NCBI RefSeq assembly: GCF_008630065.1
Contig: NZ_VWPL01000017.1
Location: 1-64,000, forward strand
Source of the DNA: Blastochloris sulfoviridis
GTDB taxonomy: Bacteria > Pseudomonadota > Alphaproteobacteria > Rhizobiales > Xanthobacteraceae
Length of the DNA stretch: 64,000 bases
Direction of reading: 5' to 3'
The number at the start of each line of letters is the position of its first letter. The stretch's first letter is position 1. Positions 16,556 to 24,642 of the stretch are shown in pieces. The position numbers and the translations under genes were made by a program. The notes under the pieces are model-generated. The model worked only from the letters and a program-made list of their open reading frames with translations, was not told where the DNA came from and did no database searches.

Positions 16556-18106
16556 TCAGCGGTGCCAGCGCGCGCCGGACGGGCTGTTCGAGCCGTGAAT
16601 GTTCGTGTGGCAGTTCTGGCAGGAACTGCCGACCGCGTAGCGCAGGGCGTTGGCGGTCGCTCCGAGCACACCGAGGCCAGCCTGATTGTGCCGATTGGTA
16701 TGGCAGCGCTGGCACAGCCGCTCGCGCGCCACCACCAGAAGCTTGTCGTGCATCGAGCCGTGCGGTTCGTGGCAGTTCAGGCAGTTTTCGCGAACCGGCG
16801 GATGCTCGAACAGGAACGGCCCGCGCTTCTCGGCGTGGCAGGTGTAGCAGGTGTCGTTGACCGTATCGCCCTTCAGCATCGCCTCGGTGGCCGAGCCGTG
16901 CGGATTGTGGCAGTTGGCGCAGGTGATCTTGCCCTCGCGGATCGGCATGTGCGCCGTGCGCAGCGATTGCGCGCGCCGGTCCTTGTGACACTGGAAGCAG
17001 GTGTCCATCACCGACGTCTTGGCGAGCTGGAAGCGCGGCGTCGTCTTGCGCATCACGGTGTGGCAGTCGACGCAGGCGACGTCGCGGTTCTCGTGCGTCG
17101 AGCCGCGCCAATAGGTCTGCTCGCCCTTCTCGTGGCAGCTCAGACATACACCGTTGGCGTCGGCCACCGAGAAGCGCGGGTCGGTCTTGCGGAAGGAGCG
17201 GATGTGGCCGGCCTCGCGGCCGCCGCCGGCATTGACGTGGCCGGAGCCCGGCCCGTGGCAGCTTTCGCACTCCATCTTGCCCTGGGGCGTCGCCTTCCCG
17301 GACAGGATGTTGCGGCCCATGATGGTCTTGGAGAATTCGTCGAACAGGCCGGCGTGGCACGTCTCGCACGGCTTGGAGCCGACATAGTAGCGCCCCTCCG
17401 GATCATCCGGCGCCGGCATGACCATCAGGGCGTGCCCTTCGGCCGCCGCCGCCGCCTTCGCCCGCTTCTTCGGCTTCGGCGCCGGCTGCGCGACGTCCGC
17501 CTGCGCGACCACGATCGGCTGGTCCGCCGCGCCAACCCCCTCGGCCGTCGCGTGGTCGGCTGCCAAGTGGTCGGCTGCCAAGTGGTCGGCTGCCAAGTGG
17601 TCGGCTGCCCCTTGGACCGCCGAATCGGCCCCGTCACCCTTCAGGCCATGGACCTTGAGGCCATGACCCTTCGAGCCATGACCCCTCGAGCCATGCCCCG
17701 TCGAGCGATCACCCTTCAGGCCATGACCCTCAAGGCCGGTCCCGGCTGGCCCGATACCGGCATGCGGAGAAGCTTTCCCGGCGCCTGCGCGCTCCGACAA
17801 CGCGCCGTGGGCGGCGGTCGCCGCCGCCGCGTGGCCGGCGCCGGCCACGTCGCCCGCCACAACCTGCGGCACGCTCAACCCGACGTCGCGGGCATAGTCC
17901 GCCAAGGCCCGGTATTCGGCCATGAAGTCGCCACGGATGGCCCCGCCGGCATGCGGCGTCTCCGCCTCCACGGTGACCGCACCGAGCCACGCCGCGCTTC
18001 CCAGCACGACCAGCGCCACGGCTGATTTTTTTGATATACGAAATACTGAATACGATTTTCCGAAAGCCGAGCGTCGCCACCGGCTCCAACAGCCTGACAA
18101 ATCCAT
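16556..18106 (-). CDS. pioA: Decaheme c-type cytochrome PioA (MtrA family) with long N-terminal extension
   Basis: PioA is the periplasmic, outer-membrane-spanning cytochrome that takes electrons from Fe(II) or electrodes. Exactly ten CxxCH haem motifs are visible: CETCH (Cys247), CESCH, CLSCH, CVDCH, CFQCH, CANCH, CYTCH, CLNCH, CQRCH and CQNCH. The N-terminus has a basic stretch and a hydrophobic signal (KKSAVALVVLGSAAWLGAV). Before the first haem lies an extension of about 190 residues that is Ala/Gly/His-rich. It contains HG(L/S)(K/R)G repeats (about 128-156) and three DHLAA units (169-183). A 275-bp gap, with no recognised gene, separates it from pioB. It should head the operon. Confidence 0.95.
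   Translation of the reverse strand: MDLSGCWSRWRRSAFGKSYSVFRISKKSAVALVVLGSAAWLGAVTVEAETPHAGGAIRGDFMAEYRALADYARDVGLSVPQVVAGDVAGAGHAAAATAAHGALSERAGAGKASPHAGIGPAGTGLEGHGLKGDRSTGHGSRGHGSKGHGLKVHGLKGDGADSAVQGAADHLAADHLAADHLAADHATAEGVGAADQPIVVAQADVAQPAPKPKKRAKAAAAAEGHALMVMPAPDDPEGRYYVGSKPCETCHAGLFDEFSKTIMGRNILSGKATPQGKMECESCHGPGSGHVNAGGGREAGHIRSFRKTDPRFSVADANGVCLSCHEKGEQTYWRGSTHENRDVACVDCHTVMRKTTPRFQLAKTSVMDTCFQCHKDRRAQSLRTAHMPIREGKITCANCHNPHGSATEAMLKGDTVNDTCYTCHAEKRGPFLFEHPPVRENCLNCHEPHGSMHDKLLVVARERLCQRCHTNRHNQAGLGVLGATANALRYAVGSSCQNCHTNIHGSNSPSGARWHR
17552..17611 (-). repeat. Four tandem 15-bp repeats inside pioA
   Basis: The unit GTGGTCGGCTGCCAA occurs at 17552, 17567 and 17582, with a diverged fourth copy at 17597-17611. 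It encodes DHLAA on the minus strand, so copy-number change would keep the frame and alter only linker length. Confidence 0.9.
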
Positions 18107-18856
18107 TCTTTTAATCCCCCCAACCCCAAAGAACGCCAGCCAGCGTGACGCTGTCCGCCCCCGCGGATTGCCTTTTGAGAAACGGCTATTTTTCTTGTGT
18201 TGAAATCGGTACCAGTCAGGCGGTTACATCGGCAACCGAAAACTTGCCGCAATGACCGCCATGCGTATTCGTCCGGATAGCAACTTTCGGCAAGCGCGAG
18301 ATCGGTACCGCACCGCAACATGGCGGCCCCGGCGCGCACGGCTGCTATCACAGGGCGAACGACAGAGGATGGCCACCACGGGCGGACATCGCTCGCCGCA
18401 TGGCCAGCGCCGCACCGCATCACGGCGATCTCCGGCCGGCGACCCGGCCGTTTCGCCGGATCGTCGAATCACACCGCTTCCGGCTGATCCGGTTTCCGGC
18501 CGACCAAGCCTTCGAGCCGTCGTCCGATCGCCGATAACCCCGCTATCGGAAGGCTCTTGCAGAACCGGCGGCGGGCCGCTTCCGGGATCCCGACGGGATC
18601 AACCTGAAACCGTATCATCCGGGCGGATTCGTCTGGCGGCATCGCCAACCAGGCGCCGCCCGCGGTACCCTCCCGCGGTACCCTGCGGCGCAGGGCGCGC
18701 TGCGTTACGGTAACGGATTCCGAGCGACCTCTGGCTGGCGGTCGGCGCCCTCATTGGCTTGGCGTGCGCCGCCGGCGCAACGTCACCGCACATCGCCGCC
18801 AGCATCGTTCTTGACACCGCTCGGCCGCCCCCCCTAGAAAGCACTTCCGCTTCGGC
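18107..18856. other. 750-bp gene-poor region upstream of pioA
   Basis: No credible gene is seen. The plus-strand frame at 18252-18713 has no ribosome site and atypical composition. On the minus strand GGGGGATT precedes the pioA ATG. The region should carry the pio promoter. A search for the FixK palindrome TTGAT-N4-ATCAA by eye found no match. Parts resemble the TTCCGG-rich family E repeat (about 18475-18510). Confidence 0.55.
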
Positions 18857-18931
18857 GGGCGCGTAGCTCAGCGGGAGAGCACTCCCTTCACACGGGAGGG
18901 GTCACAGGTTCAATCCCTGTCGCGCCCACCA
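18857..18931 (+). tRNA. tRNA-Val (anticodon CAC)
   Basis: The sequence folds as a full cloverleaf. The acceptor stem GGGCGCG pairs with CGCGCCC. The D arm is GCTC...GAGC, and the anticodon stem CTCCC/GGGAG carries the loop TTCACAC. The T arm is ACAGG-TTCAATC-CCTGT. The anticodon CAC reads GUG. The encoded 3' end is ACCA, so CCA is templated. It stands alone between pioA and the luxRI cluster. Confidence 0.97.
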
Positions 18932-19259
18932 TTTTTCCTCAACCCATCCGGTCGATATATCCGTCCAGCGACACGCATCGACGACCCCCAAGGGTCGCGA
19001 TGACCTGGAGCGGCGGCATGTCGGTGGTTTCTTAATGCCAGTGGGCGCAGGGGTGGCCGCTGGTCCCGGTTGCGGAGTCGCGCGAAATCTTTGATTTCGG
19101 ATGAGAAAATCCGCGGGAGTCGACCGCCCCACGCATCGGCGTCCGGGGCCGCTCGTACAATACGATTCTCGGGCTCGATCAGCCGGAAACCGTAGGATCG
19201 TCCGGGCTTCGTCTGGAAGGCTTCGAGCGCCGATCCGATAGGTCGGACCGGCGCGCGCT
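18932..19259. other. Intergenic region downstream of tRNA-Val
   Basis: No gene is seen. A minus-strand frame running from here across the tRNA gene is rejected. The stretch contains a family D repeat (19048-19162) and a family E half-site near 19180-19200 (GCCGGAAACCGTAGG). A short TTTTTCC follows the tRNA and could help end its transcript. Confidence 0.6.
19048..19162 (+). repeat. Interspersed repeat family D
   Basis: The copy shares GAAATCTTTGATTTCGGATG, GAAAATCCGCGGGAGTC and CGCCCCACGC(A/G)TC with the copy at 13064-13190. It ends in GGGGCCGCTCGTACAATACG. It is more diverged than the other two copies. Confidence 0.75.
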
Positions 19260-19460
19260 TTAATTGAGGCTCTTCCTGGTCTCGTCGCTCGGCCGGTGCG
19301 CGTGGGCCTGTTCGAGCTCAAGGCGGGCCATGGAGAGGCAATAGCCGGCGACGCTGCTCACGCGGCGCGCCTCATCCTCCAGATACGCGATAATCTGCAC
19401 AAGAGACATCGTGCTCAGGTGCTCGAACAGCAGGCGAGCGTCGCGTCCATCTTCCGACAT
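19260..19460 (-). CDS. Small protein of unknown function downstream of luxI
   Basis: From the ATG at 19460 (ribosome site AGGGGA, nine bases away) the product has 66 residues. It starts MSEDGRDARLLFEHLSTMS and is mostly helical and acidic, with no signal peptide or membrane segment. The start lies 13 bp after the luxI stop on the same strand, so it is very likely co-transcribed with luxI and under the same lux box. I do not recognise the family. The content (SLVQIIAYLEDEARR, then LELEQAHAHR) suggests a small helical protein. A function in signalling would be a guess from position only. Confidence 0.6.
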   Translation of the reverse strand: MSEDGRDARLLFEHLSTMSLVQIIAYLEDEARRVSSVAGYCLSMARLELEQAHAHRPSDETRKSLN

Positions 19461-19473
19461 GTCTGATAATCCC

Positions 19474-20136
19474 CTACGTATCAAGATGATGAACCACGGG
19501 CTGTCGCAAGCCGCGCCGCGTCAGGACTGAGCCTTCGATCCCGAAACACTTCCTCGTGTTGGCCAGAACCTCGTCATCGACTTTGAACAAGAAGGCATTG
19601 CACCATTCACCCTCGATCTGCGTCGGCAATCCGAGCGGTTCGACCTTCCATCCCATCTCGAGGAAGCGCGGGGTCCACCACATCTCGCCGACCGCGCTGA
19701 TGGCCGAGATGCCCTCGTCCAGCGCGAATTCGAAGATCCCGCACAATACCTCGCCGAGCGCCCGGCCGCCGGCCGCCTTTGCCGTCCCAGCAGCGCCGTT
19801 GGCACCACGTTGGTCCTTGGCGACGAAAATGCGCGTCCATTCGAACACATCGGCACGGCGCGGCACGCCGCGCGGCGCCAGATAGGGGAAGACCTCGCTC
19901 AGCAAATGCGGCTGCATCGAGGGAATGAGACGCGAGCCGCCGAGCAGTTTTCCCTTGTCGATCGAAAGAAGATAGATCGCATCGAGCGTGTCGAACTGGT
20001 CGATCTCTAACGGAACAGGCCGGTCGAGAGCCAGCCATTGCCGGTCACGCACATAAATATCGTAACGAACACGGAAATGTTGCGTCAGCTCCCCTTCGTA
20101 AAGATGCCTGTTCCGGCTGGTAATGACATGGATCAT
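19474..20136 (-). CDS. LuxI-family acyl-homoserine lactone synthase
   Basis: The enzyme makes a homoserine-lactone signal from S-adenosylmethionine and an acyl donor. The 220-residue protein carries the invariant LuxI residues. These are Arg and Trp in FRVRYDIYVRDRQW, Glu/Asp in EIDQFDTLDAIYLL, Arg in GGSRLIPS, and EWTRIFV. The ATG at 20136 follows GGAG by seven bases. The EIDQFDT block resembles the Rhodopseudomonas/Bradyrhizobium group whose members use CoA-linked aryl or branched acyl donors. The actual acyl group cannot be read from the sequence. A near-perfect lux box lies 52 bp upstream, suggesting positive autoregulation by the adjacent LuxR. Confidence 0.95.
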   Translation of the reverse strand: MIHVITSRNRHLYEGELTQHFRVRYDIYVRDRQWLALDRPVPLEIDQFDTLDAIYLLSIDKGKLLGGSRLIPSMQPHLLSEVFPYLAPRGVPRRADVFEWTRIFVAKDQRGANGAAGTAKAAGGRALGEVLCGIFEFALDEGISAISAVGEMWWTPRFLEMGWKVEPLGLPTQIEGEWCNAFLFKVDDEVLANTRKCFGIEGSVLTRRGLRQPVVHHLDT

Positions 20137-20160
20137 TACACCACTCCACTCGTTTCAAGC

Positions 20161-20207
20161 AGGGTAGCGCTCGCCATGATCGATGTCGCCTGTAAGAAAT
20201 TACAGGA
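20161..20207 (-). promoter_or_regulatory. lux box and luxI promoter
   Basis: Between luxR and luxI the minus strand carries CCTGTAATTTCTTACAGG (20189-20206), a perfect inverted repeat with 7-bp arms that closely matches the LuxR-type consensus. A possible -10 box TACCCT at 20161-20166 would place the box centre near -43, the classic position for LuxR activation. It should drive luxI and the small gene behind it. Confidence 0.85.
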
Positions 20208-20223
20208 GATCTTTGCATATGCT

Positions 20224-20961
20224 TCAGCTAATGGAAATCTCGCCGAGCGTGATCGCCCGCGCCACGGCATGGGTGCGCGACACGGCCTGCAGCCGCTGCG
20301 CGGCCGTCGTAACATGATAAGTTACAGTCCGCTCGGAAATGCCGAGGATGCAGGACGTTTCCCACGCCGTCTTGCCAGCTGCCGTCCAGCGCAGAACCTC
20401 ACGCTCACGATCGCTGAGAAGCCGCTTCGTCAGCGCCTTCTGGCCGGCGTGCAGACGCACCGCCCGGGCATGGGCGAACATGCCGACGAGATGGATCATC
20501 CGCCGCACATTGGGGCTCAGCTCCGGCTTGTCGCCGGCCACCGACACGCAGGCCTGCACGCTCCGGCTGGTCAGGATCGGCACGACGAAGCCGTCCCGCA
20601 TGCCGACGCTCGCGGCCTCCGCCATGACCTGCCGCGCCCGCGGCTGACGCTCGGGGTCGACCGGTGCCTCGCCCCAGGTGAACGGATCGATCTGCGTGCG
20701 GCCAGCCTGGGCCACCGGATCGTCGCGGTAGAAATCCTTCTCAATGTAGCGCTCGTGCCAGCCAGCCGGCCAGCTATTGATCAGGAAGAACGGCGTCGGA
20801 TCGGCGGGCGGATCGGGCAGCCCGGTGATCAGCACGACGCCGAACCCGAATGGATCCAGGCAGGAACGAAAGGTCTCGATCAGCTCGCGCGAACCAGACA
20901 CCTTCTCGAGGCGTTCGACCGCCGTGAACGCCAGCCGAGCATGGTCAACCACGGATGCCAT
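20224..20961 (-). CDS. LuxR-family quorum-sensing transcription factor
   Basis: The 245-residue regulator has an N-terminal autoinducer-binding domain (about 20-165) and a C-terminal LuxR helix-turn-helix (about 180-237). Ligand-pocket residues typical of the family are recognisable (WHERYIEKDFYRDDPV and the following PFTWGE). The HTH block reads LSDREREVLRWTAAGKTAWE and ISERTVTYHV. The ATG at 20961 follows GGGGGTCTCG; a TTG four codons upstream is less likely. It lies immediately upstream of luxI on the same strand, the typical cognate receptor arrangement. Confidence 0.94.
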   Translation of the reverse strand: MASVVDHARLAFTAVERLEKVSGSRELIETFRSCLDPFGFGVVLITGLPDPPADPTPFFLINSWPAGWHERYIEKDFYRDDPVAQAGRTQIDPFTWGEAPVDPERQPRARQVMAEAASVGMRDGFVVPILTSRSVQACVSVAGDKPELSPNVRRMIHLVGMFAHARAVRLHAGQKALTKRLLSDREREVLRWTAAGKTAWETSCILGISERTVTYHVTTAAQRLQAVSRTHAVARAITLGEISIS

Positions 20962-21365
20962 CGAGACCCCCAATTGTCACGGGATGATTAAACGCATCAT
21001 TGGCCAAGCGCCATTCGGGCATGCCGCTTACGCCGCGCTTGGAGCGCCCACCAGCGTGTTTGGGACGCATAACAATAATGAACATGGATACAGCGTCAAC
21101 AGCGGAAGACTCAAAGTCAATCACCAAGGTTCACGGACTGATCACAGCGCGAGCTTGACATTGATCACTGCAAATTGACCTTAAGTAATGTAGATCAGGC
21201 TTGCCCAGCGCACCTGCAAGTCTTTCCTAAGACGACTCGTCATAGCCGCAGCCCACCGAATCTCCTGCAGAAGATACCGCAACCCTCGGTTATTCGTCTA
21301 CGCTATCTCTGCAATCTTTTGGTGTGAAAATGCGCTGGCCTCTCTCCCACGCCGACGCCATCGTC
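20962..21365. other. Intergenic region upstream of luxR
   Basis: No gene is seen. This stretch is more AT-rich than its surroundings and must hold the luxR promoter on the minus strand. No second lux box was found by eye. Confidence 0.55.
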
Positions 21366-21782
21366 TCAGCCGACCGCACCGAATTGGCGGGCCAGATGGA
21401 AGCCCGCCCAGGCGCTCGCCGCCGTCACGGCCGTGCCCCAGGCGAGATCCACCATGGCCACCGCCGGCGGAAAGCCGCGCAGCGTCGCCAGATTGGTGAG
21501 GTCGTAGGTGGCGTAGGCGAACAGGCCGAACAGCGCGCCGTAAAGGAGCGCGGTGCCGGGCGCGTTGTCGGCGACGGCGGGCGCCATTGCGAAAATGACG
21601 ATGCCGACGCCATAGAGCAGGTAGAAGGCCACAGCCGGCAGCAGAGCCGGCCGGTCGAGCAGCAACGGCCCGAGTTGCGACTGGTAGAAGCTGCGCGCCA
21701 CCACCCCAAGCCACAAGAGATCGAGCGGCAGCATCACCACCAGCGCGCAGCCATAGAGAACAATCGCCTGCTTCACGCTCAT
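21366..21782 (-). CDS. DUF2177 family integral membrane protein
   Basis: The 138-residue protein has four predicted membrane helices (about 5-27, 48-66, 77-95, 107-128). Family features include the N-terminal LDLLWLGVVARSFY and the central YGALFGLFAYATYDLTNLAT. The typical length is about 130-140 residues. The function of the family is unknown; no transport or catalytic residues are evident. It is monocistronic, between the luxR upstream region and a family D repeat. Confidence 0.88.
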   Translation of the reverse strand: MSVKQAIVLYGCALVVMLPLDLLWLGVVARSFYQSQLGPLLLDRPALLPAVAFYLLYGVGIVIFAMAPAVADNAPGTALLYGALFGLFAYATYDLTNLATLRGFPPAVAMVDLAWGTAVTAASAWAGFHLARQFGAVG

Positions 21783-21933
21783 GCCGCCCTCCCCTGCCCA
21801 CCCGGCAGACCCGCATCACCAAATCCGTCCGACAAAGCCTGTATTTCGCAGTCTTGGCCGAAAAATCCCGTTTCCGAACAAGGGCTTTTCGCCGCCTCCG
21901 GCATCCCGGACGGATCACCCGGAAACCGTTGAA

Positions 21934-22061
21934 TACCAACGGCCCCAAACGCTGATGCGTGGGGCCGTTGACTCTTGCGAATTTTCTTTAAGGAAATCAA
22001 TGATTTCACGAAAATTCGCCAGCGGAGCCACCGGCCGGCTATCGCCGCCATTGATATAACG
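21934..22061 (-). repeat. Interspersed repeat family D, inverted
   Basis: The stretch contains ACCAACGGCCCC, TGGGGCCGTTGA, TCAATGATTTCACGAAAATT and ATTGATATAACGG. Compared with 13064-13190 the segments appear in rearranged or inverted order. It lies between the DUF2177 gene and the P-type ATPase. Confidence 0.7.
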
Positions 22062-22165
22062 GCACAAGCCGCCGGCCGTTCCCGAACCATCCGTACCGAT
22101 CGCCGCCGCCAACCGCGCGGAATTGTCCGCAAGCCATCGGTATATCATGTTAGGATAATTCCAAA

Positions 22166-24187
22166 GTGGTGGGTCAGGTGGCCACGCGCATCCCGAAACG
22201 CTCCCTTGCCGCTCCGTCTCGTACCCTGCTCCGCTTCGGAGTGCTGACACGTCCTCGCATTCGCGCGTTTTGCGCCAAAGCGGACGCAACGCCCCCCACC
22301 GTCGCGCTTGAGGCGTCCCGGCCGGCCGATCCGCCCCCGGTGCCCGATCTGGCTTCGGACGCCGCGCGGCCGTTTGCGCCCGTGCAGGCGGCGCGTATCG
22401 CCGTGGCGGCGCTCGCGGCCGCGGCAGTGTGGTTCGAAGTGTGGGAGCCGCTGGCGCCGCTCAGCCTCATCGGGGTGGCCGCGCTGATCTTCGCCGGCTG
22501 GCCGATCGCCAGGGAGGCGGCTTCGAACCTGCTCGCCCGCCGGATGACGATGGAACTGTCGATGACCATCGCCATCGTCGCCGCCGCCTCGATCTCGGAG
22601 TTCTTCACCGCGCTGGTGGTCACGGTGTTCGTGCTGGTGGCCGAGGAGCTGGAACGCCTCACCGCCGCCCGCGGCCGCCGGGCCATCGGCGACCTCGTCG
22701 AGTTCGTGCCGCGCGAGGCGCGGGTGCGCCGTGGCAGCGCCGTCGTCACCCTGGCGGTCGATGCCGTCGCGATCGGCGACCGGGTGCTGGTGATCCCCGG
22801 CGAGCGGATTCCGGTCGATGGCGCGGTGGTGGAAGGCCATTCCACGGTCGACCAGTCGCGCATCACCGGCGAGTCGATGCCGGCCGAGAAGACGGTCGGC
22901 AGCTTCGCCTATGCCGGCTCGATCAACCAGGACGGCGCCATCGAGATCGTGGTTGAGCGGGTGGGCCGCGACACCAGCTACGGCCGGATCATCGAGGCGG
23001 TCGAGAGCGCCGAGCGCTCGCGCGCCCCCGTGCAGCGCCTCGCCGACCGGCTCGCCGGCTATCTGGTCTATTTCGCCTTCGCCGCCGCCGCCACCACCTT
23101 CCTGGTCACCGGCGACGTGCGCGACACCATCTCGGTGATCATCGTCGCCGGCGCCTGCGGCATCGCCGCCGGCACGCCGCTGGCGATTCTCGGCGCCATC
23201 GGCCGCGCCGCCCGCATGGGCGCCATCGTCAAGGGCGGCATGCACCTGGAGACGCTGGGCCGCATCGATACGGTGGTGCTCGACAAGACCGGCACGCTGA
23301 CCTTCGGCGAGCCGCGGGTGCAGGCGGTGCACGCCGCACCGGGCATCGCCGAGGACGAGGTGCTGCGGCTTGCCGCCGCCGCCGAGCTGCGCTCCGAGCA
23401 CCCGCTGGCGCGCGCGGTGGTGCAGGCGGCCGAGGCGCGCGGGGTTGCGCTGGTCGAGCCGGCGGCCTTCACCAACACGCTGGGCCGCGGCATCACCGCC
23501 GAGATCGCCGGCGCGCAGGTGCTGGTCGGCAACCGCCGGCTGCTCGCCGAGACCGGCATCGCCGTGCCGGCGCCGCACGCGGCCGAAATCGGCTCCGAGG
23601 TTCTGGTGGCGCAGGCCGGGCGCTATCTCGGCCAGATCGTGCTGGCCGACCGGGTGCGCCCGGAGGCGCACGATGCGATTGCCGGCCTCACCGCGCTCGG
23701 CATCCGCACGCTGCTGCTCACCGGCGACAGCGCCGCCGTTGCGGATGCGGTGGCGCGCCAGATCGGCATCGCCGAGGTCGAGGCCGGCCTGCTGCCCGAG
23801 CACAAGCTGGCGCGCGTCGCCGCCCTGGTTGCCGGCGGACGGGTGGTGGCGATGGTCGGCGACGGCATCAACGACGCGCCGGCCTTGAGCCGCGCCGATC
23901 TCGGCGTCGCCATGGGCTCGGGCACCGACGTGGCCCAGGAGAGCGCCGACATCGTGCTGCTCGGCAACGATCTCCTCAAGTTCGTCGACACCGTGCGGCT
24001 GGCGCGCCGCACCCGCGCCATCATCTGGCAGAACTTCGCCGGCACCCTCGGCGTCGACCTCATCGGCATGGCGCTGGCGGCGGCAGGCTTCCTGTCGCCG
24101 CTCGTGGCGGCATCGATCCATGTCGGCTCGGAAATGGTGTTCCTGCTCAATTCGGCGCGCCTGTTGCCGCGCGGCTCCAACGGCTGA
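22166..24187 (+). CDS. P1B-like heavy-metal P-type ATPase with non-canonical CPx motif
   Basis: This predicted metal-exporting ATPase has up to 673 residues from a GTG at 22166; the true start may lie further in. There is no N-terminal metal-binding CxxC domain. Eight membrane helices are expected. The actuator motif TGES is at about 234-237, the phosphorylated DKTGTLT starts at Asp373, the nucleotide-binding SEHPLA at about 410, and GDGINDAPAL follows. The helix-6 metal site, usually CPC, CPH or SPC, reads ACGIAAGTPLA (Cys331). The last helix ends HVGSEMVFLLNSARLLP. Metal specificity is therefore unclear. It stands alone with no metal regulator adjacent. Confidence 0.88.
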   Translation: MVGQVATRIPKRSLAAPSRTLLRFGVLTRPRIRAFCAKADATPPTVALEASRPADPPPVPDLASDAARPFAPVQAARIAVAALAAAAVWFEVWEPLAPLSLIGVAALIFAGWPIAREAASNLLARRMTMELSMTIAIVAAASISEFFTALVVTVFVLVAEELERLTAARGRRAIGDLVEFVPREARVRRGSAVVTLAVDAVAIGDRVLVIPGERIPVDGAVVEGHSTVDQSRITGESMPAEKTVGSFAYAGSINQDGAIEIVVERVGRDTSYGRIIEAVESAERSRAPVQRLADRLAGYLVYFAFAAAATTFLVTGDVRDTISVIIVAGACGIAAGTPLAILGAIGRAARMGAIVKGGMHLETLGRIDTVVLDKTGTLTFGEPRVQAVHAAPGIAEDEVLRLAAAAELRSEHPLARAVVQAAEARGVALVEPAAFTNTLGRGITAEIAGAQVLVGNRRLLAETGIAVPAPHAAEIGSEVLVAQAGRYLGQIVLADRVRPEAHDAIAGLTALGIRTLLLTGDSAAVADAVARQIGIAEVEAGLLPEHKLARVAALVAGGRVVAMVGDGINDAPALSRADLGVAMGSGTDVAQESADIVLLGNDLLKFVDTVRLARRTRAIIWQNFAGTLGVDLIGMALAAAGFLSPLVAASIHVGSEMVFLLNSARLLPRGSNG

Positions 24188-24642
24188 CGGGCTGCTGGCG
24201 GTTTTTCACCTCATTGCCGATTGGTCGACGAGCGAGGCTCGACCGCGGCGGAATCGCGGCGTAATGTGGCCTTGCGCTGAGCGGCGGATCGGGCTGTTGT
24301 CCGCAGCGGATTCGTTTCGCGGCCTGCCGCAGCGCAACGTTCTCAGCCGTTGTGGGTGTGGCACCGTGCAGGACGGCCCGGTGCCCGTGCCCGCGGGCGT
24401 GCGCACCGGCGCGCGGGACCCGCGACAACGGATCTGTTCCACGCTCGGAGGCTTCCGGCGAGGACGTTCGGCACCGACGTCCGGCCCGGCCGCCCGAGCA
24501 GCTCTTTGCGAGTTGCCCTTGGCACGCTTTCCGCAAGACCGGAAGCCGGTTCTGCGACAGAAAACGCGCCAAATCAGGGGGTTAGAGCTTCCGGTTCAGT
24601 CGGACCGCTGAGGGCTCGAAGGCGCACAATCACGGAGGCCCG
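24188..24642. other. Intergenic region, no gene recognised
   Basis: Several short overlapping frames are all arginine/proline-rich and lack ribosome sites. The last third contains a diverged family A repeat. GGAGG at the end is the ribosome site of the BrnA-like gene. Confidence 0.55.
24533..24612 (+). repeat. Diverged copy of repeat family A
   Basis: The copy has CACGCTTTCCGCAAGACCGG, then GTTCTGCGACAGAAAACGCG and GGTTAGAGCTTCCGG. Both stems are weakened by substitutions compared with the consensus copies. Confidence 0.6.

Noticed and set aside
18107-18856. FixK-type palindrome upstream of pioA, expected from Rhodopseudomonas
   Set aside because: No TTGAT-N4-ATCAA match was found by eye on either strand; only a weak half-match near 18595-18605.
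18857-18931. tRNA-Val as attachment site of an integrated island carrying luxRI
   Set aside because: No integrase and no direct repeat of the tRNA 3' end were seen in the window, and the flanking genes have native composition.
18902-19321. Minus-strand frame of 139 residues ending next to luxI's small gene
   Set aside because: It runs into the tRNA-Val gene, and the end (ARQGLNL) is the typical false translation of a tRNA T arm.
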